Origin: Rhodococcus maanshanensis NBRC 100610
GTDB lineage: Bacteria; Actinomycetota; Actinomycetes; Mycobacteriales; Mycobacteriaceae
DNA: 64,000 nucleotides
Reading direction: 5' to 3'
Assembly: GCF_001894865.1 (NCBI RefSeq)
Contig: NZ_BCXA01000016.1
Coordinates: forward strand, 1 to 64,000
The notes below the pieces were generated by a model, which saw only the letters and a program-made list of their open reading frames with translations, searched no databases and had not been told where the DNA came from. Each line of letters starts with the position of its first letter. Position 1 is the stretch's first letter. Position numbers and translations under genes: made by a program. This document shows, piece by piece, positions 52,316 to 60,339 of this stretch.

Positions 52316-53520
52316 TTTGCCTCCCTCAGCTCTCGCTTGGCCGCCCCGACGACCCGCTTGGCGATGGCCCAACGGTGCACCTCGGACGGCCCGTCGTAGA
52401 CCCGGAACGGACGAACCTCCCGTGAGAGCCGGGCAAGCGGCAGGTCGCCGGAGACCCCCATGCCGCCGCACATCTGCATGCTCCGGTCCACGATCCGGAA
52501 GACCGCTTCAGCCGCATAGGTCTTCGCGATCGACGTCGCATTCGACGCCGGGTCGCCCCTGTCGAGCTCCCAGCAGGCCCGCACCAACAGCGCCCGGGTC
52601 GCGGCGATGTCGATCTCGTTGTCAGCCAACATCTTCTGGACCATGCCGAGGTCGCCCAATCTGGACCCGAAGCCTTCCCGCTCCGCCACCCGGGCCACCG
52701 CGACGTCGTGGCCACGGCGGGCGGCACCCAGCCAGCGCATCACGTGGGTCATCCTGGCCGGGCCGAGCCGCACCTGGGCGTACTCGAAGCCGCGGTCGAC
52801 CTCGCCGAGGACCGCGGCGTCGGGCACCAGCAAGTCCTCGAAGAAGACCTCACAGTGCCCGCCGATCATCGCCCGGTCCAGGGTGTCGATGTGTCGTCCG
52901 ACCCTGATCCCTTGGCTGTCGGCAGGCGCAAGGAACATCGTGGCCCCGCCGCGCTGACCGGGCTCACCCGAGGTGCGCGCCATGATGATGAAGAAGCCTG
53001 CGCCGTCGGCACCGGTGATGAACCACTTGTGCCCGTTGATCCGCCAGCCGCCGTCCGCCCGGACCGCGCGGGTGGTGAGCGCCGACGGGTCCGATCCCGC
53101 CCCCGGCGCCGGCTCGGTCATCGCGAAGGCCGATCGGACGTCCCCGTGGGCAAGCGGCGCGAGGAACTGCTGCTTCTGCTCGGGGTTGGCGATGTGCGCC
53201 AGCATGTGGACGTTGCCCTCGTCGGGTGCCGCGATGTTCAACGCCGTGGGACCGAACAGCGAGTAGCCGGCCTCCTCGAACACCGGGGCGCGGTCCGACA
53301 TGTTCAACCCGTGACCACCGAACTCGAGCGGGGCGTGTGGGGCGAATACCCCGGCATCCTTGGCCGCCTGCTGCATGCCGATCCGCAGCGCGTCGCCGCC
53401 GCCCGCCGTGATGTCCCCGGCGTGCTCGTCCTCGATGGGCAGGACGACGTCGCGGGTGAAGGTCCTGGTGCGGTCGATGAGGTCCTGCACCTCGAGGGAA
53501 TAGGTCAGATCGATCGACAC
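52312..53520 (-). CDS. fadE-like: Acyl-CoA dehydrogenase of the ACAD10/11-like group
   Basis: 402-residue FAD enzyme. The flavin- and substrate-binding stretch FAMTEPAPGAGSDPS and the C-terminal VYDGPSEVHRWAIAKRV are clear. At the position of the usual catalytic YEG glutamate this protein reads YDG. The chosen start is GTG at 53520, because AGGAGG sits at ideal spacing; the open frame continues upstream to 53577. It is the first gene of a four-gene operon, followed with stop/start overlap by the kinase-like gene. The known paired enzymes act on 4-hydroxyacyl-CoA, with the dehydrogenase handling the phosphorylated intermediate. It is divergent from the XRE-TetR regulator at 53667. Confidence 0.88.
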   Translation of the reverse strand: MSIDLTYSLEVQDLIDRTRTFTRDVVLPIEDEHAGDITAGGGDALRIGMQQAAKDAGVFAPHAPLEFGGHGLNMSDRAPVFEEAGYSLFGPTALNIAAPDEGNVHMLAHIANPEQKQQFLAPLAHGDVRSAFAMTEPAPGAGSDPSALTTRAVRADGGWRINGHKWFITGADGAGFFIIMARTSGEPGQRGGATMFLAPADSQGIRVGRHIDTLDRAMIGGHCEVFFEDLLVPDAAVLGEVDRGFEYAQVRLGPARMTHVMRWLGAARRGHDVAVARVAEREGFGSRLGDLGMVQKMLADNEIDIAATRALLVRACWELDRGDPASNATSIAKTYAAEAVFRIVDRSMQMCGGMGVSGDLPLARLSREVRPFRVYDGPSEVHRWAIAKRVVGAAKRELREAK

Positions 53521-53633
53521 ACTCACTACCTCCTGCGTCATGGAGCCGAGCGATCGCTCGGCAGATGATTTCCACACGATCTCACAGGTTTATCTGCCCG
53601 TCAAAGGAGTTCAACGGACGATGCCAGCTAGTA

Positions 53634-53652
53634 TGTTCAACATTTCTGAACA
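53634..53652. promoter_or_regulatory. Palindrome between fadE-like gene and XRE-TetR regulator
   Basis: TGTTCA-N7-TGAACA lies in the 146-bp divergent gap. It overlaps the downstream edge of a TAGTAT -10-like element (53629-53634). A third TTCAAC lies at 53610. It is a good candidate for autoregulation and for control of the fadE operon by the fused regulator. Confidence 0.45.
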
Positions 53653-53666
53653 GATTGGACGGAGAG

Positions 53667-54560
53667 TTGACCAAGACCGAACACCTGCCCGACGCGATCA
53701 GGCGGACGCGCAGGTCGGCGGGCCTGACGCTGCGAGAGCTCGCGAGGCAGCTGGCGATCAGCCCGGCAACGCTCAGCGCAATCGAGAACGGCAAGACCGG
53801 CGTCTCGGTCGAGCGACTGCACGCCCTCGCCGGGGCACTCGGCACAACCGCCGCACAGCTGATGGGCGAGCCCGGCACCACCTCCGCCCGGGGAACCCCC
53901 GCCGCGGACCGCCGAGTGCGCACTTCCCGGCGCGAATCCCCAGGAACGGCGACGGCAGCTGCACAGTCGGCGGGCGACTGGCGCGTGTTCCCGTCGCTGC
54001 GCATCGATCCGGTGCTCGCGGCCGCGATCGACTCGTTCGTCGAAACCGGGTATCACGGCGCGACCATGCGGTCTATCGCCGAGCGGGCGGGCATGAGCGT
54101 TCCCGGCATGTATCACCACTACCGGGACAAGCAGGAGCTACTGGTGCGGGCGCTCGATCTCACGATGGACGAGCTGCACTGGCGGGTGCGCGCGGCCCGC
54201 GACCACGGCACGGGCGGGATCGAGCGGGTCGGCCTCATCGTCGAGGCGCTCGCGCTCTATCACACGCATCGCCGGGAGCTCGCGTTCATCGGCGCCAGCG
54301 AGATGCGCAGCCTCGAACCGGCCAACCGAGCGCGGATCACGGACTCCCGCAATCAGATTCAGTATCTTCTCGACGACGAGATCGATGCCGCCATCGCCGA
54401 GGGGAGCCTCACGACGCGGCACGCGAGGGATGCCGGACGGGCCATCTCGACGATGTGCACCTCGCTGCCGCAGTGGTTCCGGATCGACGGGCCGTCCACG
54501 CCCGAGCAGATCGCCACGGAGTACGCGGGTTTCGCTCTCGATCTGCTCGGGCGGCGGTGA
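53667..54560 (+). CDS. Two-headed transcription regulator: XRE helix-turn-helix fused to TetR
   Basis: 297 residues from the TTG at 53667. Residues 8-65 form a Cro/C1-type HTH (TLRELARQLAISPATLSAIENG). A Ser/Arg-rich linker of about 50 residues follows, and residues ~118-165 form a TetR-type HTH (ATMRSIAERAGMSVPGMYHHY) with a C-terminal ligand-binding region. The start is uncertain, since GGAG is only two bases upstream; the frame is open from 53565. It is divergent from the acyl-CoA dehydrogenase operon with a palindrome between, so it most likely controls that operon in response to an acyl-CoA-like ligand. It converges with the SDR at 54568. Confidence 0.85.
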   Translation: MTKTEHLPDAIRRTRRSAGLTLRELARQLAISPATLSAIENGKTGVSVERLHALAGALGTTAAQLMGEPGTTSARGTPAADRRVRTSRRESPGTATAAAQSAGDWRVFPSLRIDPVLAAAIDSFVETGYHGATMRSIAERAGMSVPGMYHHYRDKQELLVRALDLTMDELHWRVRAARDHGTGGIERVGLIVEALALYHTHRRELAFIGASEMRSLEPANRARITDSRNQIQYLLDDEIDAAIAEGSLTTRHARDAGRAISTMCTSLPQWFRIDGPSTPEQIATEYAGFALDLLGRR

Positions 54561-54567
54561 GCGAACG

Positions 54568-55482
54568 CTACAGACCCAGACGCGAGTTCTCGTTGCGCGG
54601 CTGCCCGGCCATGTCCGAGTTCGGTCGCGCCTCGGCGACCAGGGCCGGGATGACCTCACCCAGCTCCGCCGGATCCCACCGGCCGTTCTTCGACACCCCC
54701 GGCCCAGCCACCCAGGTCTCCGCGACACTGATCGAGCCGCCGTGCACATTGAAGATCCGGCCGGTGATGCCGTCGGACTCCGGCGACCCGAGCCAGACCA
54801 CGGTCGGCGAGATGTTCGCAGGCGCTGCCGCATCGAAGCCGGTGCGCTCCTTCTCGGCCTCCATCGCGGCGACGAAACCCTCGAGGCCCGCGGTCATCTG
54901 GGTGAGCGCGGTGGGGGCGATCGCGTTGACGGTGACGCCGAGCCGGGCGAGCTCGTCGGCGAGGATCACGGTGAACGCCGCGATACCTGCCTTCGCGGCG
55001 CCGTAGTTCGCCTGCCCGATGTTGCCGTACAGGCCCGACGGCGAGGAGGTGTTGATGATGCGCGGGTGCGCGACCGGCGTGCCCGCCTTGTGCTGCTCCC
55101 GCCAATACGACGCCGCGTGCTGAGAGGGCGCGAACGTCCCCCGCAGGTGCACGCGCATGATGTCGTCCCACTGATCGACCGTCATGTTGACGAACATCTT
55201 GTCGCGGAGGATGCCCGCGTTGTTGACGAGCACGTGCACGGTGCCGAACGTGTCGATCGCGCTGCGCACCAGCCGGCCCGCGCCGTCGAAGTCCGAGATG
55301 TCGTCCTTGTTCGCGATGGCCTCACCACCGAGCGCCTTGATCTCCTCGACGACCGCCTCGGCGGGCCCGAGGTCGTTGACGACGACCTTCGCTCCCTGCC
55401 TTGCGAACTCGAGCGCGTGCTCGCGGCCGATGCCGCCCGCGGCGCCGGTCACGATCACGACGCGTCCCTCGTTGATGCCCAT
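54568..55482 (-). CDS. SDR-family oxidoreductase (hydroxyacyl-CoA dehydrogenase-like)
   Basis: 304 residues. It has TGAAGGIGREHALEFA near the N-terminus, NNAGILRD in the middle and the active-site S-Y-K (INTSSPSGLYGNIGQANYGAAK). The C-terminal extension (GSPESDGITGRIFNVHGG and beyond) is typical of the subgroup that includes the 17-beta-hydroxysteroid/multifunctional-enzyme-type hydroxyacyl-CoA dehydrogenases. The start is ATG at 55482 with GAGGAG eight bases upstream; the longer frame to 55887 overlaps marR and is not used. It is 26 bp downstream of marR on the same strand. A lipid or sterol side-chain substrate is a reasonable guess only. Confidence 0.85.
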   Translation of the reverse strand: MGINEGRVVIVTGAAGGIGREHALEFARQGAKVVVNDLGPAEAVVEEIKALGGEAIANKDDISDFDGAGRLVRSAIDTFGTVHVLVNNAGILRDKMFVNMTVDQWDDIMRVHLRGTFAPSQHAASYWREQHKAGTPVAHPRIINTSSPSGLYGNIGQANYGAAKAGIAAFTVILADELARLGVTVNAIAPTALTQMTAGLEGFVAAMEAEKERTGFDAAAPANISPTVVWLGSPESDGITGRIFNVHGGSISVAETWVAGPGVSKNGRWDPAELGEVIPALVAEARPNSDMAGQPRNENSRLGL

Positions 55483-55508
55483 CCGTGCAACTCCTCGCAG
55501 CTTGTCGG

Positions 55509-55982
55509 TCAGTCCCGCGGCCAGCTCAGACCCTGTCGGTCCTCGATCTGTTCGTTCAGCCGCCGCAACAAGGTAACCAGATCCCGTCGATCCTTCTCGT
55601 CCCAATCGGCGACGAGGGAGTTGATGCCGTCGACGTTGTGCTTCCGGTCGGAATGCAGCGCGCGCAGTCCCCCGTCCGTCGGCCGGAGTTTCCTCGCCGT
55701 GCCGCCCTGTGGGTCGGGAATTCTCTCGGCCAGTCCCTGCCGGACGAGCGCGGCGGTCTGCCGGTTGATCGTGGACACGTCGAGGCCGAACGAGTCCGCC
55801 AGTTCCTTCAACGTCATCGGATCGCTGATCTCGAGGCGACTCAACAGCAGATACGCCGATCGGTCGAGCGCCTGCTGTTCCAACCACCGCTTGGTCACCA
55901 GGGTGGTGTGGCGGGCCATCAACGTGATCTCTCGCTCCAACCCGCGACCGGGGTCGATCTCCTCGGATTCCATCGGGGTCAT
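55509..55982 (-). CDS. MarR-family transcription regulator
   Basis: 157 residues from ATG at 55982. It has a winged-helix core: LLLSRLEISDPMTLKELADSFGLDVSTINRQTAALVRQGLAER, with the wing following. The longer frame starting with GTG at 56045 would run through the palindrome at 56015-56045, so the shorter start is preferred. It is divergent from the MFS exporter and upstream of the SDR. The likely role is repression of the exporter and of itself, relieved by a small phenolic or drug-like ligand. Confidence 0.87.
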   Translation of the reverse strand: MTPMESEEIDPGRGLEREITLMARHTTLVTKRWLEQQALDRSAYLLLSRLEISDPMTLKELADSFGLDVSTINRQTAALVRQGLAERIPDPQGGTARKLRPTDGGLRALHSDRKHNVDGINSLVADWDEKDRRDLVTLLRRLNEQIEDRQGLSWPRD

Positions 55983-56014
55983 CCTCGCATCACGCCGCCA
56001 CACTCCCGCCGATT

Positions 56015-56045
56015 GTGCACGATACACACGATGTGTAGCGTACAC
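56015..56045. promoter_or_regulatory. MarR operator candidate
   Basis: The core palindrome TACACA-CGA-TGTGTA (56023-56037) is flanked by imperfect arms GTGCACGA and GCGTACAC. It sits in the gap between marR and the MFS exporter and has the size and symmetry of a MarR dimer site. Confidence 0.6.
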
Positions 56046-56101
56046 ACCTGTTGCTTTCTCGGAATCGATAAGCGCTTAGAACACAAGAGAAGAGATCCGT
56101 C

Positions 56102-57562
56102 GTGACCATTTCGGCTCCCGGTGCAGCGCGGCGCACCCATTCCCCCACCTGGATCCTCGCCACACTGGCGTTCTCCGGCATCGTCGTCTCGCTCATGCAG
56201 ACCCTGGTCGTGCCGCTGATCCACGTGCTACCCGAGCTGCTGAACACCTCGGCCTCGACCGCCTCCTGGGTCATCACCTCCACCCTGCTGGCCGCGGCCG
56301 TCGTCACGCCCGTCTCCGGCCGCCTCGGCGACATGTTCGGCAAACGGCGAATGATCCTGATCAGCATGGCTTTTCTCGTCGCCGGATCGGTGGTGTGCGC
56401 ACTGAGCGAGACCGTCCCGCTGGTGATCATCGGCCGCATCCTGCAGGGCGCGGCCACCGGCGCGATCCCGCTCGGCATCAGCATCCTCCGCGACGAACTG
56501 CCCGCCGAGAAGGTGGGCGGCGCGATCTCGGTGATGAGTTCCACGATGGGTGTGGGCGGCGCGATCGGTATGCCGCTGGCCGCGGCGACGGCGCAGAACT
56601 TCAACTGGCACGTGCTGTTCTGGGCGTCTGCCGTGCTTGGCGCGCTGGTCGCGATCGCGGTCGCCGTCCTGGTCCCCGAGTCCCCTGTTCGTAATCCGGG
56701 ACGGTTCGACTATCTCGGCGCGATGGGGCTCGCGGCCGGACTCGTCTCGCTCCTGTTGGCGGTCACCAAGGGCGGCGAATGGGGCTGGACCAGTACGACC
56801 ACCCTCGGACTGCTCGCCGCGTCCGTCGTCGTGTTCCTGGCATGGGGCTTCGCCGAGCTGCGCACCGCCGAGCCCCTCGTCAACCTCAGGGTCTCCGCCT
56901 CCCGCCCGATCCTGCTGACCAACTTGGCCTCGGTCATGACCGGATTCGCCATGTACGCAACGTCGTTGACGGTTCCGCAGTTGCTGCAGTCACCGCCGGA
57001 GACCGGCTACGGGCTCGGCCAGTCGATGGTCATGGCCGGGCTGTGCATGGCGCCCGCCGGCATCGTGATGATGCTGCTCTCGCCGGTGTCGGCCCGCATC
57101 ACCAACCGGTACGGCCCGCGGACCACGCTGATGGTCGGCACCGTCGTCATCGCGTCCGGCTACCTGATCGGCGCCGTGCTGATGAACGAGGTCTGGCAGA
57201 TCGCGCTGGTCTCGACCATCATCGGCGCGGGAATCGGCATCTCGTATGCGGCCATGCCCGCGCTGATCATGCGCGCGGTCCCGCTGCACGAGACGGCGGC
57301 AGCGAACGGCCTCAACTCCCTGATGCGGATGGTCGGAACGTCGTTCGCGAGCGCCGTGATGACCGTCGTCCTGGCCAACATGACCATGTCCTTCGGCCCC
57401 GCCCTCGTGCCGACGCACAGGGCCTTCGTGGTGACCTTCCTGATCGGCGCCGCGGCCGCGCTGCTGGCGCTGCTCATCGCGGTCTTCATCCCGCGTGCGA
57501 CCACTGCCTCCGTCGTCACCTCCCCGCCGGTCGCGGAGTTGGAGCCCGAACCGGCTCGCTGA
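56102..57562 (+). CDS. MFS drug exporter, DHA2 (14-TM) family
   Basis: 486 residues with about 14 hydrophobic segments. The loop motif GRLGDMFGKRRM follows the second segment, and GRILQGAATGAIP marks the fourth-segment region. These are typical of DHA2-type drug:proton antiporters (EmrB/QacA-like). It starts with GTG at 56102, 57 bp from the putative MarR operator. The substrate is unknown. It lies only about 7 kb from the NRPS locus, but the MarR neighbour suggests a separate drug-responsive unit. Confidence 0.9.
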   Translation: MTISAPGAARRTHSPTWILATLAFSGIVVSLMQTLVVPLIHVLPELLNTSASTASWVITSTLLAAAVVTPVSGRLGDMFGKRRMILISMAFLVAGSVVCALSETVPLVIIGRILQGAATGAIPLGISILRDELPAEKVGGAISVMSSTMGVGGAIGMPLAAATAQNFNWHVLFWASAVLGALVAIAVAVLVPESPVRNPGRFDYLGAMGLAAGLVSLLLAVTKGGEWGWTSTTTLGLLAASVVVFLAWGFAELRTAEPLVNLRVSASRPILLTNLASVMTGFAMYATSLTVPQLLQSPPETGYGLGQSMVMAGLCMAPAGIVMMLLSPVSARITNRYGPRTTLMVGTVVIASGYLIGAVLMNEVWQIALVSTIIGAGIGISYAAMPALIMRAVPLHETAAANGLNSLMRMVGTSFASAVMTVVLANMTMSFGPALVPTHRAFVVTFLIGAAAALLALLIAVFIPRATTASVVTSPPVAELEPEPAR

Positions 57563-57564
57563 GC

Positions 57565-57606
57565 ATCGCGGACAGGTCACGCAATATCGCGGCACGGTCA
57601 CGCAAT
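57565..57606. repeat. Tandem 21-bp repeat upstream of the lipoprotein gene
   Basis: Two head-to-tail copies of a 21-bp unit (ATCGCGG...GGTCACGCAAT), 18 of 21 positions identical, immediately after the MFS stop and 40 bp before the lipoprotein start. Each copy contains GGTCACGCAATA. The 21-bp phase puts both sites on the same helix face, as expected for a response-regulator binding site. Confidence 0.5.
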
Positions 57607-57645
57607 AGAGCCCTCCCGACCAGCCGCTGTGCTTACGATGAGCGG

Positions 57646-58713
57646 GTGGCCACCGTCATCGCCGGGCAGGCCGCACGGCTTGCCCGACGAAGCACTGTCG
57701 CGAGGACCGGTCCGCGTGTGGGACACGCGCCGGGTCGATGGCTCGTGGTCGCATGCGCGGTGGCGGTCGCGGCGTGTTCGAACGGGCCGGAGCCACAGCC
57801 GCGGCCCCTCGCGCTGGATCGCGTGATCTCCGACGGCCAGCTGCCATGGACCGACCGCCTGCTACCCCCGCAGATCCCGACGGTCGTCCCGCCCGGTCCG
57901 CCCGGCGCCGACCTCCCGAACGCGGGCGACGGCCTCAGCGTCCCCGGTGATCGCGTCGGGTTGTACGGCGGAAGCCTCGACCGGGTCCTGTGCGATCGGG
58001 AACGGCTGGTCGCAGACCTCGAGAGCGATCCCATCAAGATGCAGGCCTGGTCTGGCGTGCTCGATGTCGACGATGTGCGCAGCTACGTACGCACCCTCAC
58101 GCCCGTACTGCTGCGCGCGGACACGAGGGTGACCAACTACGGCTACAGCGGAGAACGTGCCACGTCGTATCAGTCGGTGCTCGAAGCCGGGACCATCGTC
58201 CTCATCGACGACCACGGGACGCCACGGGTCCGGTGCGCACGGGGAAGCCCGCTGATCGATCCGCGGCCGAGTTCGGAGCCGGCCGCGACGGACGACGCGT
58301 GGCCCGGCTACGACGCCGAGCGACTGCTGGTCGTGCAACCCGCCCAGCAGCCGATGGCGCAGGTGACGGTCGTTGACCTGATGTCCGGGGGCCTGGCGGC
58401 CGTCCCGGTCGGGGCGGGACCACAGCAGCCCGCGGACCGACCCGGTCCACCGCCTCCGCTCCCACCCCCTGGCCCGCCGCCCCCGCCGCCTCCGCCCGTG
58501 GTGGAACCCGAACCGCTCGCGGTCGCGCCGCCCCCGGTCCAGCGGCAGGCGCCCGCGCCGCCGCCCGCGCCAGCACCGGCCCCCGAACCGCCACCACCGG
58601 CGCCGGAACCACCCCCGCCGCCCGCGCCGGTTCCCGTGGCCCCGCCACCACCGCCGCCGCAGATCCAGGTCCAGATACCGGGTCTGCCGCCGCTGGTGAT
58701 CCCGGTGCCCTGA
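57646..58713 (+). CDS. Secreted lipoprotein with DUF6777-like domain and proline-rich tail
   Basis: 355 residues from GTG at 57646. GTG at 57718 would give a more standard 20-residue signal peptide and is equally possible. A hydrophobic stretch ending AVAAC gives a lipobox cysteine (residue 44), so the protein is probably anchored outside the membrane. The folded part contains VGLYGGSLDRVLCDRERLV, DVRSYVRTLTPVLLRADTRVTNYGY and AGTIVLIDDHGTPRVRCA, resembling the actinobacterial DUF6777 family of unknown function. The last ~100 residues are mostly Pro with Ala, Glu and Val, a likely wall-spanning spacer. It lies alone between convergent units. Confidence 0.8.
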   Translation: MATVIAGQAARLARRSTVARTGPRVGHAPGRWLVVACAVAVAACSNGPEPQPRPLALDRVISDGQLPWTDRLLPPQIPTVVPPGPPGADLPNAGDGLSVPGDRVGLYGGSLDRVLCDRERLVADLESDPIKMQAWSGVLDVDDVRSYVRTLTPVLLRADTRVTNYGYSGERATSYQSVLEAGTIVLIDDHGTPRVRCARGSPLIDPRPSSEPAATDDAWPGYDAERLLVVQPAQQPMAQVTVVDLMSGGLAAVPVGAGPQQPADRPGPPPPLPPPGPPPPPPPPVVEPEPLAVAPPPVQRQAPAPPPAPAPAPEPPPPAPEPPPPPAPVPVAPPPPPPQIQVQIPGLPPLVIPVP

Positions 58714-58758
58714 CGCCCACGAGTCCCTGACGTCGGGACCACGGCTACGACGACACCG

Positions 58759-59520
58759 CTACGACAACACCTCGACGAGGGTCGTCTCGGTGTCGCCGAT
58801 CATGTACTTCTCGATCGCGTCGAGGTGCTTGCGCCAGAACTCCTGTGCGGCGTTCGCATCGCCCTCGCGCAGCAGACCGAGCAGCTTGAGATAAGCGCGA
58901 TGCGCCGCGCGGGCCGCCGGTCGCTCGTTGCCGCCGCCATGCGCGGCGATGAAGAGTGCATTGTGCGCGTCGATGATGTGCACCAACATCCCGCCGAGCA
59001 CGGCGAGCGTCTGGTTCCCGGCGAGGTCGATCAGCGCCTGGTGGACATCGACGTCGTGGCGCGCGAACGCCGCGGAGTCCTCCACGAGATCTGCACCCGC
59101 CTCGATCAGTTCCGCGAAGGTCGCGAGTGCCTCACCGCGATTACCCTCGGCCAGCATTCCCACCGCGGACACCTCGAGCGATGCCCGCGCCCGGTACACG
59201 TCGACGAGCGGGGTGCCCTGGTACTGCAACAGCAGGCCGGTGTACCGCGCGGCCACCGACGCGTCCGGCGCCAAGACCCGCGCGCCGCCGTGCGCACCGC
59301 GCAGCACCGTGATGATCGATTCGGATTCGAGGATTCGGAATGCCTCGCGCAGGGTCGGCCGCGACACCCCGAACTGTTCCATGAGCACGGCCTCGTTTGG
59401 CAACGGGTCGCCCACGTTCAGTTCGCCGGTGATGATCCGTCGCCGCAGGTTGGCAGCCACCAACTCACCGGCCTTCGGCACCCGGACCACCGTCGACTTC
59501 GTTCCGGACGTCACTCGCAC
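58759..59520 (-). CDS. GntR-family regulator, FadR (FCD) subfamily
   Basis: 253 residues. The N-terminal winged helix has GELNVGDPLPNEAVLMEQFGVSRPTLREAFRILESESII, followed by an all-helical FCD domain with metal-site-like histidines (RHDVDVHQALIDLAGN and later the HRAYL and KHLDAI regions). The start is GTG at 59520 with AAGGAG six bases upstream; the longer frame to 59574 is not needed. It follows livF by 81 bp on the same strand and probably regulates the importer operon in response to its substrate. Confidence 0.88.
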   Translation of the reverse strand: MRVTSGTKSTVVRVPKAGELVAANLRRRIITGELNVGDPLPNEAVLMEQFGVSRPTLREAFRILESESIITVLRGAHGGARVLAPDASVAARYTGLLLQYQGTPLVDVYRARASLEVSAVGMLAEGNRGEALATFAELIEAGADLVEDSAAFARHDVDVHQALIDLAGNQTLAVLGGMLVHIIDAHNALFIAAHGGGNERPAARAAHRAYLKLLGLLREGDANAAQEFWRKHLDAIEKYMIGDTETTLVEVLS

Positions 59521-59574
59521 CCCTCGCTCCTTTTGGGTCACGCCCCGCGCTGACCAGGACGGATGACCGACCAA

Positions 59575-59607
59575 GGGTACAAGAGTTGACCGAATTGCTT
59601 GTTACCC
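59575..59607. promoter_or_regulatory. Inverted repeat at the livF end / GntR leader
   Basis: GGGTACAAG (59575-59583) and CTTGTTACCC (59598-59607) form a near-perfect inverted repeat with one bulged base, overlapping the livF stop codon. It could be an operator for the following GntR gene or a weak transcription-processing hairpin. Confidence 0.3.
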
Positions 59608-60339
59608 GCTCTCCCCCTGCTCGCCCGACGAGAGGTAGGCACGCTGAACGGCGTCGAGGTCCGCGCCGATCTCGGCTGCGGTCCCCTCCAGCATCACCTG
59701 ACCGCGGCGCATCACGTACACGCGATCCGCGACCCGCAGGACCTGGCGAACGTGCTGCTCAACCAGGAGCACGCCGAGGTTCTCGGTGTCCGCGGCCGCC
59801 CGCACCACATCGAGGAGTCGCGCCACGATCTGCGGCGCCAGCCCGAGGGACAGCTCGTCCGCCAGGAGCAGCTTCGGGTTTCTGACCAGTGCCCTTGCCA
59901 GGGTGAGCATCTGCTGCTCACCGCCGGACAACAGCCCGGCCGGACGCCCGAGCAGCGCGCGCAGCTCCGGGAACACCGCGCACGCGGCCTCCGCGCTGAC
60001 GCCTGCCAATCGCAGGTTGTCCGCGGTCGTCAGCCCCATGATCACCGACCGCTCCTCGGTGACGTAGCTCAGGCCGCGCTTCGCCAGGGTGGCGAGCGAC
60101 GCCCGCTTGTCGGAGCCGAGCACGGACACCCGGCCCGAGATCGGCGCCAGCTCGCCCGCCACCGTCAGCATGGTGGTGGACTTGCCTGCGCCGTTGGCCC
60201 CGATGAGCGCCACCACCTCCCCCGAACGCACGGTGATGTCGAGGCCGCGGCACACGACGGTCCCTCCGTACCCGGCGCTCAGGCCCTGGCACTCGAGCAC
60301 CGCGGTGGACGGCATCGCCTTTTCCTGAGTGATCGTCAT
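59602..60339 (-). CDS. livF: ABC importer ATPase, LivF type
   Basis: 245 residues. It has Walker A GANGAGKST (about 47-55), signature LLSGGEQQML, Walker B LLLADELSLGLAP and switch histidine LLVEQHVRQV. The LADELSLGLAP form is characteristic of the LivF branch of hydrophobic amino acid/amide importers. Its ATG overlaps the stop of the LivHMG gene (ATGA, 60336-60339), so the two are translationally coupled. It forms the ATPase pair with the LivG domain of that protein. Confidence 0.93.
   Translation of the reverse strand: MTITQEKAMPSTAVLECQGLSAGYGGTVVCRGLDITVRSGEVVALIGANGAGKSTTMLTVAGELAPISGRVSVLGSDKRASLATLAKRGLSYVTEERSVIMGLTTADNLRLAGVSAEAACAVFPELRALLGRPAGLLSGGEQQMLTLARALVRNPKLLLADELSLGLAPQIVARLLDVVRAAADTENLGVLLVEQHVRQVLRVADRVYVMRRGQVMLEGTAAEIGADLDAVQRAYLSSGEQGESG

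Noticed and set aside
56779-57645. Upstream part of the long plus-strand frame that continues into the lipoprotein
   Set aside because: This part lies inside the MFS gene in a different frame with low-complexity shadow composition. The lipoprotein reading starts at 57646 or 57718.
58440-58700. Repeat-like CCGCC/CCACC tract considered as a DNA repeat element
   Set aside because: It is the coding consequence of the proline-rich lipoprotein tail, without a regular unit.
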